Assembly (NCBI RefSeq): GCF_014648655.1
Contig: NZ_BMRN01000008.1
Coordinates: forward strand, 62,001-126,000
DNA length: 64,000 nucleotides
From: Streptomyces atratus
Lineage (GTDB): Bacteria; Actinomycetota; Actinomycetes; Streptomycetales; Streptomycetaceae
Direction of reading: 5' to 3'
Below the pieces are notes generated by a model. It worked only from the letters and a program-made list of their open reading frames with translations. It did no database searches and was not told where the DNA came from. Made by a program: the position numbers and the translations under genes. Positions 40,614 to 48,686 of the stretch are shown here, piece by piece (position 1 is the first letter of the stretch; each line of letters starts with the position of its first letter).

Positions 40614-40685
40614 TGGGTCCTGTCGTCGGACTGCCGCCTGCCGTGCGGCGTCCGGGCGACGACGGCAGTCCGACGACGGGACCCA
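40614..40685 (+). terminator. Long hairpin terminator, also copy 1 of a dispersed palindrome
   Basis: TGGGTCCTGTCGTCGGACTG then CCG (40614-40636) pairs with the arm 40663-40685 over 23 bp with one G-U pair. The loop can fold further. It starts 9 bp after the siderophore-binding protein stop. The same outer arms recur at 45353-45416 in inverted orientation. Confidence 0.8.
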
Positions 40686-40759
40686 GCAGGCCGTGGCCCG
40701 TCCCTACGGGTCGCCGAAGCCATGGGTGACGGGGCACGGAGGGCAGGTAGCCTTTCCTT

Positions 40760-41602
40760 GTGCCCCGTCTGTCTGAAGTCCTCGCCGAGCTCGACGCTCT
40801 CTGGCCGCCCGAGCGGGCCGAAGGCTGGGACGCGGTCGGCACCGTCTGCGGAGACCCGGCGTCGCAGGTCGACCGTGTGCTCTTCGCCGTCGACCCCGTC
40901 CAGGAGATCGTCGACGAGGCACTCCGGCTCGGCGCCCAGCTGATCGTCACCCACCACCCGCTCTATCTGCGGGGCACGACGACGGTCGCGGCCGACACCT
41001 TCAAGGGCCGGGTCGTGCACACCCTCATCAAGCACGATGTCGCGCTGCACGTCGCCCACACCAACGCCGACACCGCCGATCCGGGCGTCTCCGACGCCCT
41101 CGCCGGTGCGCTCGACCTGCGAGTCGAGGGGCCCCTGGTGCCGGACCCGGCCGACCCCAAGGGCCGTCGCGGCCTCGGCCGGATCTGTGTGCTCGACCAC
41201 CCCGAGAGCCTGGCCGACTTCGCCGCCCGCGCCGCGGCCCGGCTGCCCGCCACCGCGCAGGGCATCCGGCTCGCGGGCGACCCGGCGGCGACGGTGCGTT
41301 CCGTCGCGGTCAGCGGCGGCTCCGGTGACAGCCTCTTCGACGCGGTACGCGCTGCCGGTGTCGATGCCTTCCTCACCGCCGACCTGCGCCACCACCCGGC
41401 CTCCGAAGCCATCCAGCACTCCCCGCTCGGCCTGGTCGACGCCGCACACTGGGCCACCGAATGGCCCTGGTGCGAACAGGCCGCAGCGCAGCTCGACGCG
41501 ATTTCCGACCGCCACGGATGGGACCTGCGGGTCCATGTCTCGAAGCAGGTCACCGACCCGTGGACCACCACCACCCATCACTCTTCTGGAGCCCCCAACT
41601 GA
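40760..41602 (+). CDS. NIF3-like dinuclear-metal hexameric protein
   Basis: This 280-residue protein belongs to the NIF3/YbgI/DUF34 family. Metal-ligand regions are LIVTHHPLYLRGTTTV, ALHVAHTNADTADPG and, near the C terminus, DAFLTADLRHHPASEA. Family members form toroidal hexamers with two metals per subunit; suggested roles include GTP cyclohydrolase 1-like and quality-control functions. GTG 40760 follows GGAGGGCAGGTAG with slightly long spacing. It overlaps the zinc-ribbon gene by 4 bp, and with RNase H/phosphatase these three form a conserved Streptomyces operon. Confidence 0.88.
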   Translation: MPRLSEVLAELDALWPPERAEGWDAVGTVCGDPASQVDRVLFAVDPVQEIVDEALRLGAQLIVTHHPLYLRGTTTVAADTFKGRVVHTLIKHDVALHVAHTNADTADPGVSDALAGALDLRVEGPLVPDPADPKGRRGLGRICVLDHPESLADFAARAAARLPATAQGIRLAGDPAATVRSVAVSGGSGDSLFDAVRAAGVDAFLTADLRHHPASEAIQHSPLGLVDAAHWATEWPWCEQAAAQLDAISDRHGWDLRVHVSKQVTDPWTTTTHHSSGAPN

Positions 41603-42342
41603 ACGCCGCGCCCGCCGACCAGATCCGACTCCTCGACGTCCAGGCCCTCGACGTACGCCTGTCGCAGCTTGCGCACCGGCGCAAGTCGCTGCCCGAGCAC
41701 ACCGAGATCGAGTCGCTCACCAGCGACCTCGCGCAACTGCGTGACCTGCTGGTCGCCTCGCAGACCGAGGAGAGCGACACCGCCCGCGAGCAGACCAAGG
41801 CGGAGCAGGACGTCGACCAGGTGCGCCAGCGCGCCGCCCGCGACCAGCAGCGCCTCGACTCGGGTGCGGTCGCCTCGCCCAAGGACCTGGAAAGCCTCCA
41901 GCGCGAGATCACCTCGCTGGCCAAGCGCCAGGGCGACCTGGAGGACGTCGTCCTCGAAGTGATGGAGCGCCGCGAGTCCGCCCAGGAGCGTGTCATCGAG
42001 CTGTCCGACCGGGTCTCCGCCGTCCAGGCCAAGGTCGACGACGCGACCGCCCGCCGTGACGCCGCGACCAAGGAGCTCGACGAGGAGGCCGCGACCGTCA
42101 CCAAGGAGCGCGAGCTCGTCGCCGGGTCCGTCCCCGCGGACCTGCTGAAGCTGTACGACAAGCTCCGCGTCCAGCAGGGCGGGGTCGGCGCCGCCCGCCT
42201 CTACCAGCGCCGCTGCGAGGGCTGCCGTCTCGAACTGAACATCACCGAGGTCAACGACGTGAAGGCGGCCTCCCCGGACACCGTCCTGCGCTGCGAGAAC
42301 TGCCGCCGCATCCTGGTCCGTACGTCGGAGTCGGGCCTGTAA
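41599..42342 (+). CDS. Coiled-coil zinc-ribbon protein (C4-type), CTG start
   Basis: This 247-residue protein has a long coiled coil (about 25-185, rich in heptads such as VQAKVDDATARRDAATKELD) and a C-terminal zinc ribbon CEGCRLELN ... CENCRRIL. Family members are described as putative nucleic-acid-binding zinc-ribbon proteins. The start deserves notice: GGAG at 41587-41590 and conserved sequence N-A-A-P-A-D-Q point to CTG at 41599, overlapping the NIF3 stop. No ATG, GTG or TTG lies in frame nearby without entering NIF3. Its stop overlaps the RNase H start (TAATG). Confidence 0.85.
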   Translation: MNAAPADQIRLLDVQALDVRLSQLAHRRKSLPEHTEIESLTSDLAQLRDLLVASQTEESDTAREQTKAEQDVDQVRQRAARDQQRLDSGAVASPKDLESLQREITSLAKRQGDLEDVVLEVMERRESAQERVIELSDRVSAVQAKVDDATARRDAATKELDEEAATVTKERELVAGSVPADLLKLYDKLRVQQGGVGAARLYQRRCEGCRLELNITEVNDVKAASPDTVLRCENCRRILVRTSESGL

Positions 42343-43640
42343 TGACCCAGCCGCGCCAGTTCGTCATCGAGGCCGACGGCGGTTCCCGGGGCAACCCCGG
42401 GCCCGCCGGTTACGGTGCGGTCGTCGTCGACCCGGTGACGGGGGAGACCCTCGCCGAGGCCGCCGAGTACATCGGCGTCGCGACGAACAATGTCGCCGAG
42501 TACAAGGGCCTCATCGCGGGTCTGAAGGCGGCGAAGGCGCTGGTGCCGGACGCCTCGGCGGGCGGTGCGCTCCAGGTGCGGGTCCGGATGGACTCCAAGC
42601 TGGTCGTGGAACAGATGTCGGGCCGTTGGAAGATCAAGCACCCCGACATGAAGCCGCTCGCAGCGGAGGCCGCCAGGATTCTGCCAGCCTCCGCCGTGAC
42701 GTACGAGTGGATCCCGCGCGAGAAGAACAAGCACGCGGACCGGCTCGCCAACGAGGCGATGGACGCGGGCAAGCGTGGCAAGCAGTGGGAACCGTCGGCG
42801 TCGACGGCCGCACTCGACACCCCCCGGCCCTCGACGACCGCAGGCCTGCCGCCGGTCTCGGGCCCGCCCGGTGACGCGGCAGCGGGCGCGGCCAGGGCCC
42901 GCGCGGCCCTGTCCTCCCGGCCGGGAGCGGCTACGGGCACGGCGCCGGCAGCCGCCCCCACGCCTACGGCATCCTCCACCGCCCCCCAGGTGGGCTGGGC
43001 CGCGGCGCCCGATCTCGGGGCGCCCGCCACCTTCGTACTGCTCCGGCACGGCGAGACGGCACTCACCCCCGAGAAGCGGTTCTCGGGCAGCGGCGGCAGC
43101 GATCCCGAACTCTCGGCGACCGGCCGCCACCAGGCCGAACGCATCGCCCAGTCGCTGGCCGCCCGCGGCACGATCGAGGAGATCGTCAGCTCCCCGCTGC
43201 GCCGCTGCCGCGAGACGGCGGCCGCGGTGGCGGCCCGGCTCGGCTTGGAGGTCCGGATCGAGGACGGCCTGCGCGAGACGGACTTCGGCGCCTGGGAGGG
43301 CCTGACGTTCGCCGAGGTGCGTGAGCGCTACGGCCCCGACCTGGACGCCTGGCTCGCCTCCGCGAAGGCAGCCCCCACCGGGGGCGGCGAGAGCTTTGCC
43401 GAGGTAGCCCGCCGCGTCGCGGCCACCCGCGACCGCCTCACCGCCCGCTATGCGGGCCGCACGGTCCTCCTGGTCACCCATGTGACGCCGATCAAGACCC
43501 TGGTCAGGCTGGCGCTGGGCGCCCCGCCGGAAGCCATGTTCCGGATGGAACTCTCGGCGGCCTCGGTCTCCGCGGTGGCGTACTACTCGGACGGGAACGT
43601 GTCGCTCAGGCTGCTGAACGACACATCGCACCTGCGGTAG
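42342..43640 (+). CDS. Bifunctional RNase H / acid phosphatase (CobC-like)
   Basis: This 432-residue fusion has a type I RNase H domain (1-145) with acidic residues in IEADGGSRGNPGPAGYGAVV, EYKGLIAGLKAAKAL, VRMDSKLVVEQMSGRW and KNKHADRLANEAMD. A disordered Pro/Ala/Ser linker (about 150-225) leads to a histidine phosphatase domain with FVLLRHGETALTPEKRFSG and VTHVTPIK. The actinobacterial enzyme removes RNA from RNA-DNA hybrids; the phosphatase half can act on alpha-ribazole phosphate in cobalamin synthesis. ATG 42342 overlaps the upstream stop. The stretch 43641-43803 after it is only GC-rich spacer. Confidence 0.93.
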   Translation: MTQPRQFVIEADGGSRGNPGPAGYGAVVVDPVTGETLAEAAEYIGVATNNVAEYKGLIAGLKAAKALVPDASAGGALQVRVRMDSKLVVEQMSGRWKIKHPDMKPLAAEAARILPASAVTYEWIPREKNKHADRLANEAMDAGKRGKQWEPSASTAALDTPRPSTTAGLPPVSGPPGDAAAGAARARAALSSRPGAATGTAPAAAPTPTASSTAPQVGWAAAPDLGAPATFVLLRHGETALTPEKRFSGSGGSDPELSATGRHQAERIAQSLAARGTIEEIVSSPLRRCRETAAAVAARLGLEVRIEDGLRETDFGAWEGLTFAEVRERYGPDLDAWLASAKAAPTGGGESFAEVARRVAATRDRLTARYAGRTVLLVTHVTPIKTLVRLALGAPPEAMFRMELSAASVSAVAYYSDGNVSLRLLNDTSHLR

Positions 43641-43803
43641 GGAACGGGGCTCCCGCGTGAGCGTGCGGTGCTCTGGGGCAGCGGAGCCCCGGCGGCGCGA
43701 AGCTGCCGCTTCCTCGGGTGGCGGGGGCAGCCCGCACCCCGGTCAGCACCCACCGGGGTCCGGGGCGGAGCCCCGGTTCCGGGAAGGGGCGCGCAGGGGG
43801 AAA

Positions 43804-44424
43804 TCAGCCGCGCAGCGCCGCCGCCTCGCTCGCCAGCCGCTCCACCCGCGCCCAGTCCTTATCCGCCACCGCGTCCGCCGGGACCATCCAACTGCCGCCC
43901 ACGCAGCCGACGTTGGGCAGCGCCAGATAGGACGGTGCAGAGGCGAGCGAGATGCCGCCCGTGGGGCAGAACCGGGCCTGCGGCAGCGGCGAGGAGAGTG
44001 CCTTCAGATACGCTGTGCCGCCCGCCGCCTCGGCCGGGAAGAACTTCATCTCGGTGACCCCGCGCTCCAGCAGCGCGACCACCTCGGACGTCGTCGAGAC
44101 GCCCGGCAGGAACGGCACCCCCGACGCCTTCATCGCGTCCAGCAGCGTGTCCGTCCAGCCGGGGCTGACCAGGAACCGGGCCCCCGCGGCGACGGTGTCG
44201 GAGACGTTCCGTACGGAGATCACCGTGCCGGCCCCGACCACCGCGTCCGGCACCTCGGCCGCGATGGCCTTGATCGCATCCAGTGCCGCGGCGGTACGCA
44301 GCGTCACCTCGATGGCCGGGAGCCCGCCCGCGACCAGGGCCCGGGCGAGCGGCACCGCGTCGGCGGCGTCCTCCAGGACGACGACGGGGACGACGGGGGC
44401 AAGATCCAGCACAGAGGAGGTCAT
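43804..44424 (-). CDS. eda: 2-dehydro-3-deoxy-phosphogluconate / 4-hydroxy-2-oxoglutarate aldolase
   Basis: This 206-residue class I aldolase has the KDPG/KHG pattern: VVPVVVLEDAADAVPLARAL, GGLPAIEVTLRTAAALDAIK (Glu general base), AVVGAGTVISVRNVSDTVAA, and the Schiff-base lysine in GVTEMKFFPAEAAGG. FCPTGGISLASAPSYLALPN follows. It cleaves KDPG to pyruvate and glyceraldehyde-3-phosphate, or KHG to pyruvate and glyoxylate. ATG 44424 is chosen by family alignment. A GCAAC/GTTGC operator cluster lies upstream. Single gene. Confidence 0.92.
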   Translation of the reverse strand: MTSSVLDLAPVVPVVVLEDAADAVPLARALVAGGLPAIEVTLRTAAALDAIKAIAAEVPDAVVGAGTVISVRNVSDTVAAGARFLVSPGWTDTLLDAMKASGVPFLPGVSTTSEVVALLERGVTEMKFFPAEAAGGTAYLKALSSPLPQARFCPTGGISLASAPSYLALPNVGCVGGSWMVPADAVADKDWARVERLASEAAALRG

Positions 44425-44455
44425 GCGCTCATCTTGCCGCGCACACCGCACACCA

Positions 44456-44482
44456 CGCAACGAGCGTTGCGCATGATGCAAC
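44456..44482. promoter_or_regulatory. Nested GCAAC/GTTGC operator upstream of eda
   Basis: CGCAAC-GAGC-GTTGCG (44456-44471) is followed by a third half-site, giving GTTGC-N7-GCAAC (44466-44482). Three alternating half-sites at a promoter suggest cooperative binding, for example by an AsnC/Lrp or GntR protein. It lies 32 bp from the eda start. Confidence 0.5.
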
Positions 44483-44499
44483 GCGATGGCTTTCCCGGT

Positions 44500-45300
44500 T
44501 CAGTGAATCTCGGTCACCACGACATCGAGCGACCACGCCCGACCGGCCCGCGCGGGGGCCTCGGCCTCCACCGCGTACCCGAGCTCCTGCAATGTCCCCA
44601 CCAGCTCCGCGGGCCCCTTCGGCCGTGCGCCCGCCAGCAGCAGATCGCGGACCATCCGCCCCTTCGTCGCCTTGTTGAAGTGGCTGACCACAGAGCGCTT
44701 CTCGACCCCGTTCACCAGCTGGGAGTGCAGCACCCGCACGCTCGCCGTGCGCCCGGCCACCTCGCCCTTCGGCTTCCAGGCCGCGGTGTAGGCGGAGGAC
44801 CGCAGGTCCAGGACGAGCCCGTCCCCGGCCGCCTCCGGCATGACCTCCGCCATCGGGTCACGCCAGTACGCCCCGAGCGCGCCCAGCCCCGGCAGCTTCA
44901 CACCCATCGAGCAGCGGTACGAAGGAATCCGGTCGCCCACCCGCACGGCGCCCCACAGTCCGGAGAAGACCAGCAGCGACTTTCCGGCTCGCCGCCTGGC
45001 CGCCGTGTCCAGGGAGGCCAGATCCAGGGCGTCGTACAGCACCCCCGTGTAGATCTCCCCGGCCGGACGCGTTCCCGCCGTCCGCAGCTCGACGTTCTTC
45101 GCGATCTCGCCCCGCAGCCCCTCGCTCAGCCCGAGCACCTCGCGGGCCTTCTCCTCGTCCGCCGCACACAGCTCGACCAGCTCGTCGAGGACCGCGGCCC
45201 GCGCCGCAGCCAGGCCCGGCAGCGACAGCGACTCCGGCTTCAGGGGTGCTCCGCGCCCCGACGCGGCCTTTCCTTCGGAGGGCGGCAACAGCACGAGCAC
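44500..45300 (-). CDS. yaaA: Peroxide stress protein YaaA family
   Basis: This 266-residue protein starts LVLLPPSEGKAASGRGAPLK, the hallmark of the YaaA/DUF328 family. It continues with EIYTGVLYDALDLASLD, LLVFSGLWGAVRVGDRIPSY then RCSMGVKLPGLG, and VVSHFNKATKGRMVRDLLLA. In E. coli YaaA lowers free iron and limits Fenton damage under peroxide; the fold binds DNA. GTG 45300 has GGAG upstream. It is divergent from the RNB nuclease gene across a spacer that contains a palindromic repeat. Confidence 0.9.
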   Translation of the reverse strand: MLVLLPPSEGKAASGRGAPLKPESLSLPGLAAARAAVLDELVELCAADEEKAREVLGLSEGLRGEIAKNVELRTAGTRPAGEIYTGVLYDALDLASLDTAARRRAGKSLLVFSGLWGAVRVGDRIPSYRCSMGVKLPGLGALGAYWRDPMAEVMPEAAGDGLVLDLRSSAYTAAWKPKGEVAGRTASVRVLHSQLVNGVEKRSVVSHFNKATKGRMVRDLLLAGARPKGPAELVGTLQELGYAVEAEAPARAGRAWSLDVVVTEIH

Positions 45301-45352
45301 GGCGGTTCTCCTTCGTACGTACGCACAGGTATACGGGCTCAGAAGGCCCGGG

Positions 45353-45416
45353 GCCCCGTCGTCGAACTGCCGTCCGCCGTGCGACGACGGCAGACGGCAG
45401 TTCGACGACAGGACCT
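45353..45416. repeat. Dispersed palindromic repeat, copy 2
   Basis: GTCGTCGAACTGCCGTC (45359-45375) pairs perfectly with GACGGCAGTTCGACGAC (45394-45410). The reverse complement of the element begins GGTCCTGTCGTCGAACTGCC, which differs from copy 1 (40616 onward) at one base in 20. It lies between two divergent genes, so it is not a simple terminator here. A further 18-bp match to the hairpin at 5427-5444 follows at 45452-45469. Confidence 0.7.
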
Positions 45417-45525
45417 GGCACCAGCGTACGGGGACCGCGGTACCGCACTGGGGCCTGTCCGGCGGATCAGGGCAGGCACTCGCCGCCGGGATGCCGCCCG
45501 GCCCGCCCCGCCATACGCTCGGTCC

Positions 45526-46968
45526 ATGCCCCGCCGCCATCTCCATATGACCGGGCCGGCCGAGACCCCGCTGAGGGCGGCCCTGTGCAAACTGCGCACC
45601 GAGCTCGAACTGCCCGACAGCTTCCCGCCCGCCGTCCTCGCCGAGGCGGCGCAGACGGCGCGGGCCCCGGCGGTGTCGGCCCACAAGGACGCGACGGACC
45701 TGCCGCTCTTCACCATCGACCCGCCCACATCCACCGACCTCGACCAGGCCATGCACCTCGAACGCCGTCGCCACGGCTTCCGCGTGCACTACGCCATCGC
45801 CGATGTCGCCGCCTTCGTACGCCCCGGCGGCGCACTCGACACCGAGGCCCACCGTCGGGTGACGACTCTCTACTTCCCCGACGGCAAGGTGCCGCTCCAC
45901 CCCACCCTGCTCTCCGAGGGCGCCGCCAGCCTCCTCCCCGGACAGACCCGTCCCGCCCTCCTCTGGCAGATCGACCTGGACTCCGAGGGCGGCGCCGTCA
46001 CCACCTCGGTGCGCAGGGCCCTCGTCCGCAGCCGGGCCAAGCTCGACTACGCGGGCGTCCAGCGGCAGATCGACACCGGCACCGCCGAGGAGCCCCTGGC
46101 GCTGCTCCGGGACATCGGACGGCTCCGCGAGGAGCAGGAGGTCGCCCGGGGCGGCATCTCCCTCAACGTGCCCGAGCAGGAGATCGTCGAGCGCGACGGC
46201 ACATACGGCCTGGAATACCGTGCCACGCTGCCCGCCGACGGCTGGAACGCACAGATCTCCCTCCTGACCGGCATGGCCGCCGCCCACCTCATGGCGCAGA
46301 CCGGTACCGGCATCCTGCGGACCCTGCCGGTCGCACCCGACGGCGCCGTGGCCCGGCTCCGGCGCTCGGCCGAGGCGCTGCACATCGACTGGCCGCACCA
46401 TGTCCCGTACGCCCAGGTCGTCCGCTCCCTCGACCCGAGGAGGACAAACCACGCCGCGTTCCTCCAGGAGTGCACCACCCTGTTGCGCGGTGCCGGCTAC
46501 ACCGTCTTCGAACACGGCGGACTCCCCACCCCCGCCGTGCACGCCGCCGTCGCCGACCTGTACACGCACTGCACCGCCCCACTGCGCCGCCTCGTCGACC
46601 GGTACGCGGCCGAGCTGTGCCTCGCCGCCGTCGCGGAACAGGACCCGCCCGAGTGGGTCCTTGCCGCGCTGCCCCGCCTGCCGAAGGAGATGGCGGACGG
46701 GACCGGCCGGGCCAACACGGTGGAGCGCGAGTGCGTCGACGTGGTCGAGGCCGCGCTGCTCAAGGACCGTGTCGGCGAGGTCTTCGACGCGTACGTGGTC
46801 GACGTGAAGGAGCAGGAGCCCACCACGGGCACCGTCCACATCGACGACCCGGCCGTCGTCGCCCGGGTCGAGGGCGCAACGGCGAAGCTCCCGCTGGGGG
46901 AGCGGCTGCGGGTCAGGCTCGCCCAGGCGGATCCTGGCTCGGCGAAGGTCCTCTTCGCCCCCGCGTGA
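45526..46968 (+). CDS. RNB-domain (RNase II/R-type) ribonuclease
   Basis: This 480-residue protein contains an RNB catalytic domain: PLFTIDPPTSTDLDQAMHLE with the cluster of metal-binding aspartates, HYAIADVAAFVRPGGALDTE, and RTLYFPDG-like VTTLYFPDGKVPLHPTLLSE. Then TGILRTLP and THCTAPLRRLVDRYAAELCL follow near the end. It lacks the cold-shock and S1 domains of RNase II/R, as in actinobacterial short RNB proteins. Expected activity is 3'-5' hydrolytic RNA decay. ATG 45526 has no strong ribosome site. Its end overlaps the converging membrane protein gene by 56 bp. Confidence 0.88.
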   Translation: MPRRHLHMTGPAETPLRAALCKLRTELELPDSFPPAVLAEAAQTARAPAVSAHKDATDLPLFTIDPPTSTDLDQAMHLERRRHGFRVHYAIADVAAFVRPGGALDTEAHRRVTTLYFPDGKVPLHPTLLSEGAASLLPGQTRPALLWQIDLDSEGGAVTTSVRRALVRSRAKLDYAGVQRQIDTGTAEEPLALLRDIGRLREEQEVARGGISLNVPEQEIVERDGTYGLEYRATLPADGWNAQISLLTGMAAAHLMAQTGTGILRTLPVAPDGAVARLRRSAEALHIDWPHHVPYAQVVRSLDPRRTNHAAFLQECTTLLRGAGYTVFEHGGLPTPAVHAAVADLYTHCTAPLRRLVDRYAAELCLAAVAEQDPPEWVLAALPRLPKEMADGTGRANTVERECVDVVEAALLKDRVGEVFDAYVVDVKEQEPTTGTVHIDDPAVVARVEGATAKLPLGERLRVRLAQADPGSAKVLFAPA

Positions 46969-47776
46969 GCGCGGCCACGGCGGCACCCGGATCATCCGCA
47001 TGGAACCGCACCGTCCGCGCCCACCCCCGCTTCCCGAGCGGCCGTACGAACGCGACCGGAGAGACCAGCTCCACGGTCACCGTCGTCTGCCCGCCCACGA
47101 CGAGGTCGAGCACCCCGTCCGCCTCCGTCCGCACCGGCCCGCCCTCGGGGTATCTCCGCTCGACCCGTGCACCGGCCACCGCGCCGACGGGAACCCGCAG
47201 GTCGAACAACCCCCCGTACCGAAGCCGCAGCGCCCCGTCGGCGTCCACGACATGCGGCCGGGTCACACACGCGGCGTGGAGGGCGAGAACCAGGAGCACC
47301 CCGTACACATCGAGCACGAGCAGAACCCTGTGCACGACCGGCCACGGGATCAGCAGCGCCAGCATCACCGTCTCGACCAGAGCGACGAGGACCAGGCCGT
47401 ACATCGTGGCGGTCTGCGGCCCGGAGTACGGGACGGCAAGGGCACCCTCCGGCACGCCATGACGCCGTCGCAGCACCCACAGCCCGAGACTGTGCAGGGC
47501 GCGCACCTCGTGGGCGACGAGACGGCGCACCTTCTCCGGCACGACGGTACGCAGCGCCGCACCCATCGCCTCCCGCCGCCCGGCACCCGCGCGCCGGCCC
47601 ACGAGCCAGAGCCGCCACAGGACCACGCCCTCGAACCCGAGCGCGGCGACCACCAGGGCCTCGGCACCGAGCAGAACCGCACCCGGCACCCGGACCCCCG
47701 CCAGCAGACAGCCGACCAGAACCAACTCGACAGCCGGCACAGCCCCCACGGCATACCGCGCAATCCGCACACTCAT
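46913..47776 (-). CDS. Membrane protein of unknown function
   Basis: This 287-residue protein has two N-terminal membrane helices (VPAVELVLVGCLLAGVRVPG, VLLGAEALVVAALGFEGVVL), two more in the middle (TMYGLVLVALVETVMLALLI, VLLVLDVYGVLLVLALHAA) and a soluble C-terminal beta-rich domain (LRYGGLFDLRVPVGAVAGAR, QTTVTVELVSPVAFVRPLGK) similar to PH-like domains. ATG 47776 overlaps the stop of the MerR regulator gene, so both are coexpressed. It may be the target or sensor partner of that regulator. Function unknown. Confidence 0.75.
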   Translation of the reverse strand: MSVRIARYAVGAVPAVELVLVGCLLAGVRVPGAVLLGAEALVVAALGFEGVVLWRLWLVGRRAGAGRREAMGAALRTVVPEKVRRLVAHEVRALHSLGLWVLRRRHGVPEGALAVPYSGPQTATMYGLVLVALVETVMLALLIPWPVVHRVLLVLDVYGVLLVLALHAACVTRPHVVDADGALRLRYGGLFDLRVPVGAVAGARVERRYPEGGPVRTEADGVLDLVVGGQTTVTVELVSPVAFVRPLGKRGWARTVRFHADDPGAAVAALTRGRRGPSPSQDPPGRA

Positions 47777-48516
47777 CCCGTTCCCCTCCCCGCCACGCGT
47801 GCCGCCAGGGCCGCCATCACCCGGCGCACCACCTCGGCCTGCGCAGGCGCGTAGTCGTCGAGCAGGGCCTGACCGAACCCCGTCATGACCGGCCCGCCGG
47901 AGGGGATCGCCGCCAGTACCTCGTCCGGCACGGCGGCGGCCATATCGGCGGCGAGCGGGACGATCCGCGGATCGTCCAGCGGCGCCGCGGCCAGTGCGTC
48001 CAGCCGCTCGTACAGCGCGTGCACGGCCGGGTCCTCGGCCAGTGGCCGCAACGCGGCGTAGACCTCACTGCCGACACCCGTCGTGTCCAGCAGCACCAGG
48101 TGCTCACGGTCCTTGGCGGCCATCGGGGAGTCGGTGGCCGGAGCCGTGCCCAGCAGTTCGGCCAGCGCGGGCGATACGACCTCCTCGGCGCTCACCGGGC
48201 CGTCCAGCAACCGGGCCAGGCGACGCCGCCGCTCCCGGATCTCGTTCTCCTGCCGGGCCAGATCCGCGTCCAACTCGACGAGCACTTCGACGAGTTCGCG
48301 CCCGGCATCATCGGCGAGGACGTCCCGCACCTCGTCCAGACCGAGCCCGAGCTCGGTGAGCCGCCGGATCCGGGCCAGCACCACGGCGTCGCGCACGCTG
48401 TAGGCGCGGTAGCCGTTGGCCCGGCGCCCGGGCTCGGGAAGCAGTCCGATGTGGTGGTAGTGCCGGATCGCCCGCGAGGTGACCCCGACGAGCGCGGCGA
48501 TCTCTCCGATACGCAT
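47773..48516 (-). CDS. MerR-family transcriptional regulator
   Basis: This 247-residue protein has the MerR winged helix MRIGEIAALVGVTSRAIRHY with the HH-I-G-L-L-P-E-P wing and NGYRAYSVRDAVVLARIRRL, then a dimerisation coiled coil (VLVELDADLARQENEIRERR) and a helical effector domain ending in RRVMAALAARVAG. Several actinobacterial MerR proteins of this length sense drugs or thiol stress. Its own promoter shows the 19-bp spacer that MerR proteins untwist, and the -10 lies so close to ATG 48516 that the mRNA is probably leaderless. It heads an operon with a membrane protein. Confidence 0.9.
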   Translation of the reverse strand: MRIGEIAALVGVTSRAIRHYHHIGLLPEPGRRANGYRAYSVRDAVVLARIRRLTELGLGLDEVRDVLADDAGRELVEVLVELDADLARQENEIRERRRRLARLLDGPVSAEEVVSPALAELLGTAPATDSPMAAKDREHLVLLDTTGVGSEVYAALRPLAEDPAVHALYERLDALAAAPLDDPRIVPLAADMAAAVPDEVLAAIPSGGPVMTGFGQALLDDYAPAQAEVVRRVMAALAARVAGRGTG

Positions 48517-48522
48517 GGGTCC

Positions 48523-48553
48523 AGTAGAAACGTTGACGCAACGGCAGGGTCAA
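48523..48553 (-). promoter_or_regulatory. MerR-type promoter with 19-bp spacer, likely leaderless
   Basis: On the minus strand TTGACC (48553-48548) and TCTACT (48528-48523) are separated by 19 bp, which includes the dyad TTGAC...GTCAA. MerR regulators bind and remodel such long spacers. The -10 ends 6 bp before the ATG, leaving essentially no 5' untranslated region. Confidence 0.7.
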
Positions 48554-48686
48554 GTACTCACCGCACCCGTCCGCATCTGACAACTCCGCACCCTCCTGTG
48601 CCACGATCGAAGGAAGTACTCCCATCTCACGGACGGCTGATCCACTGATGTCCCAATCTGGCGAGCGACCGAGGAAGGGGCGTGAC

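Noticed and set aside
43657..45525. A long N-terminal extension of the RNB nuclease frame.
   Set aside because: It runs antisense to eda and yaaA and lacks any domain. The RNB family length fits the start at 45526.
45303..47001. An upstream extension of the yaaA frame across the RNB gene.
   Set aside because: YaaA proteins begin with the LVLLPPSEGK motif, which here starts at GTG 45300; the extension is antisense shadow.
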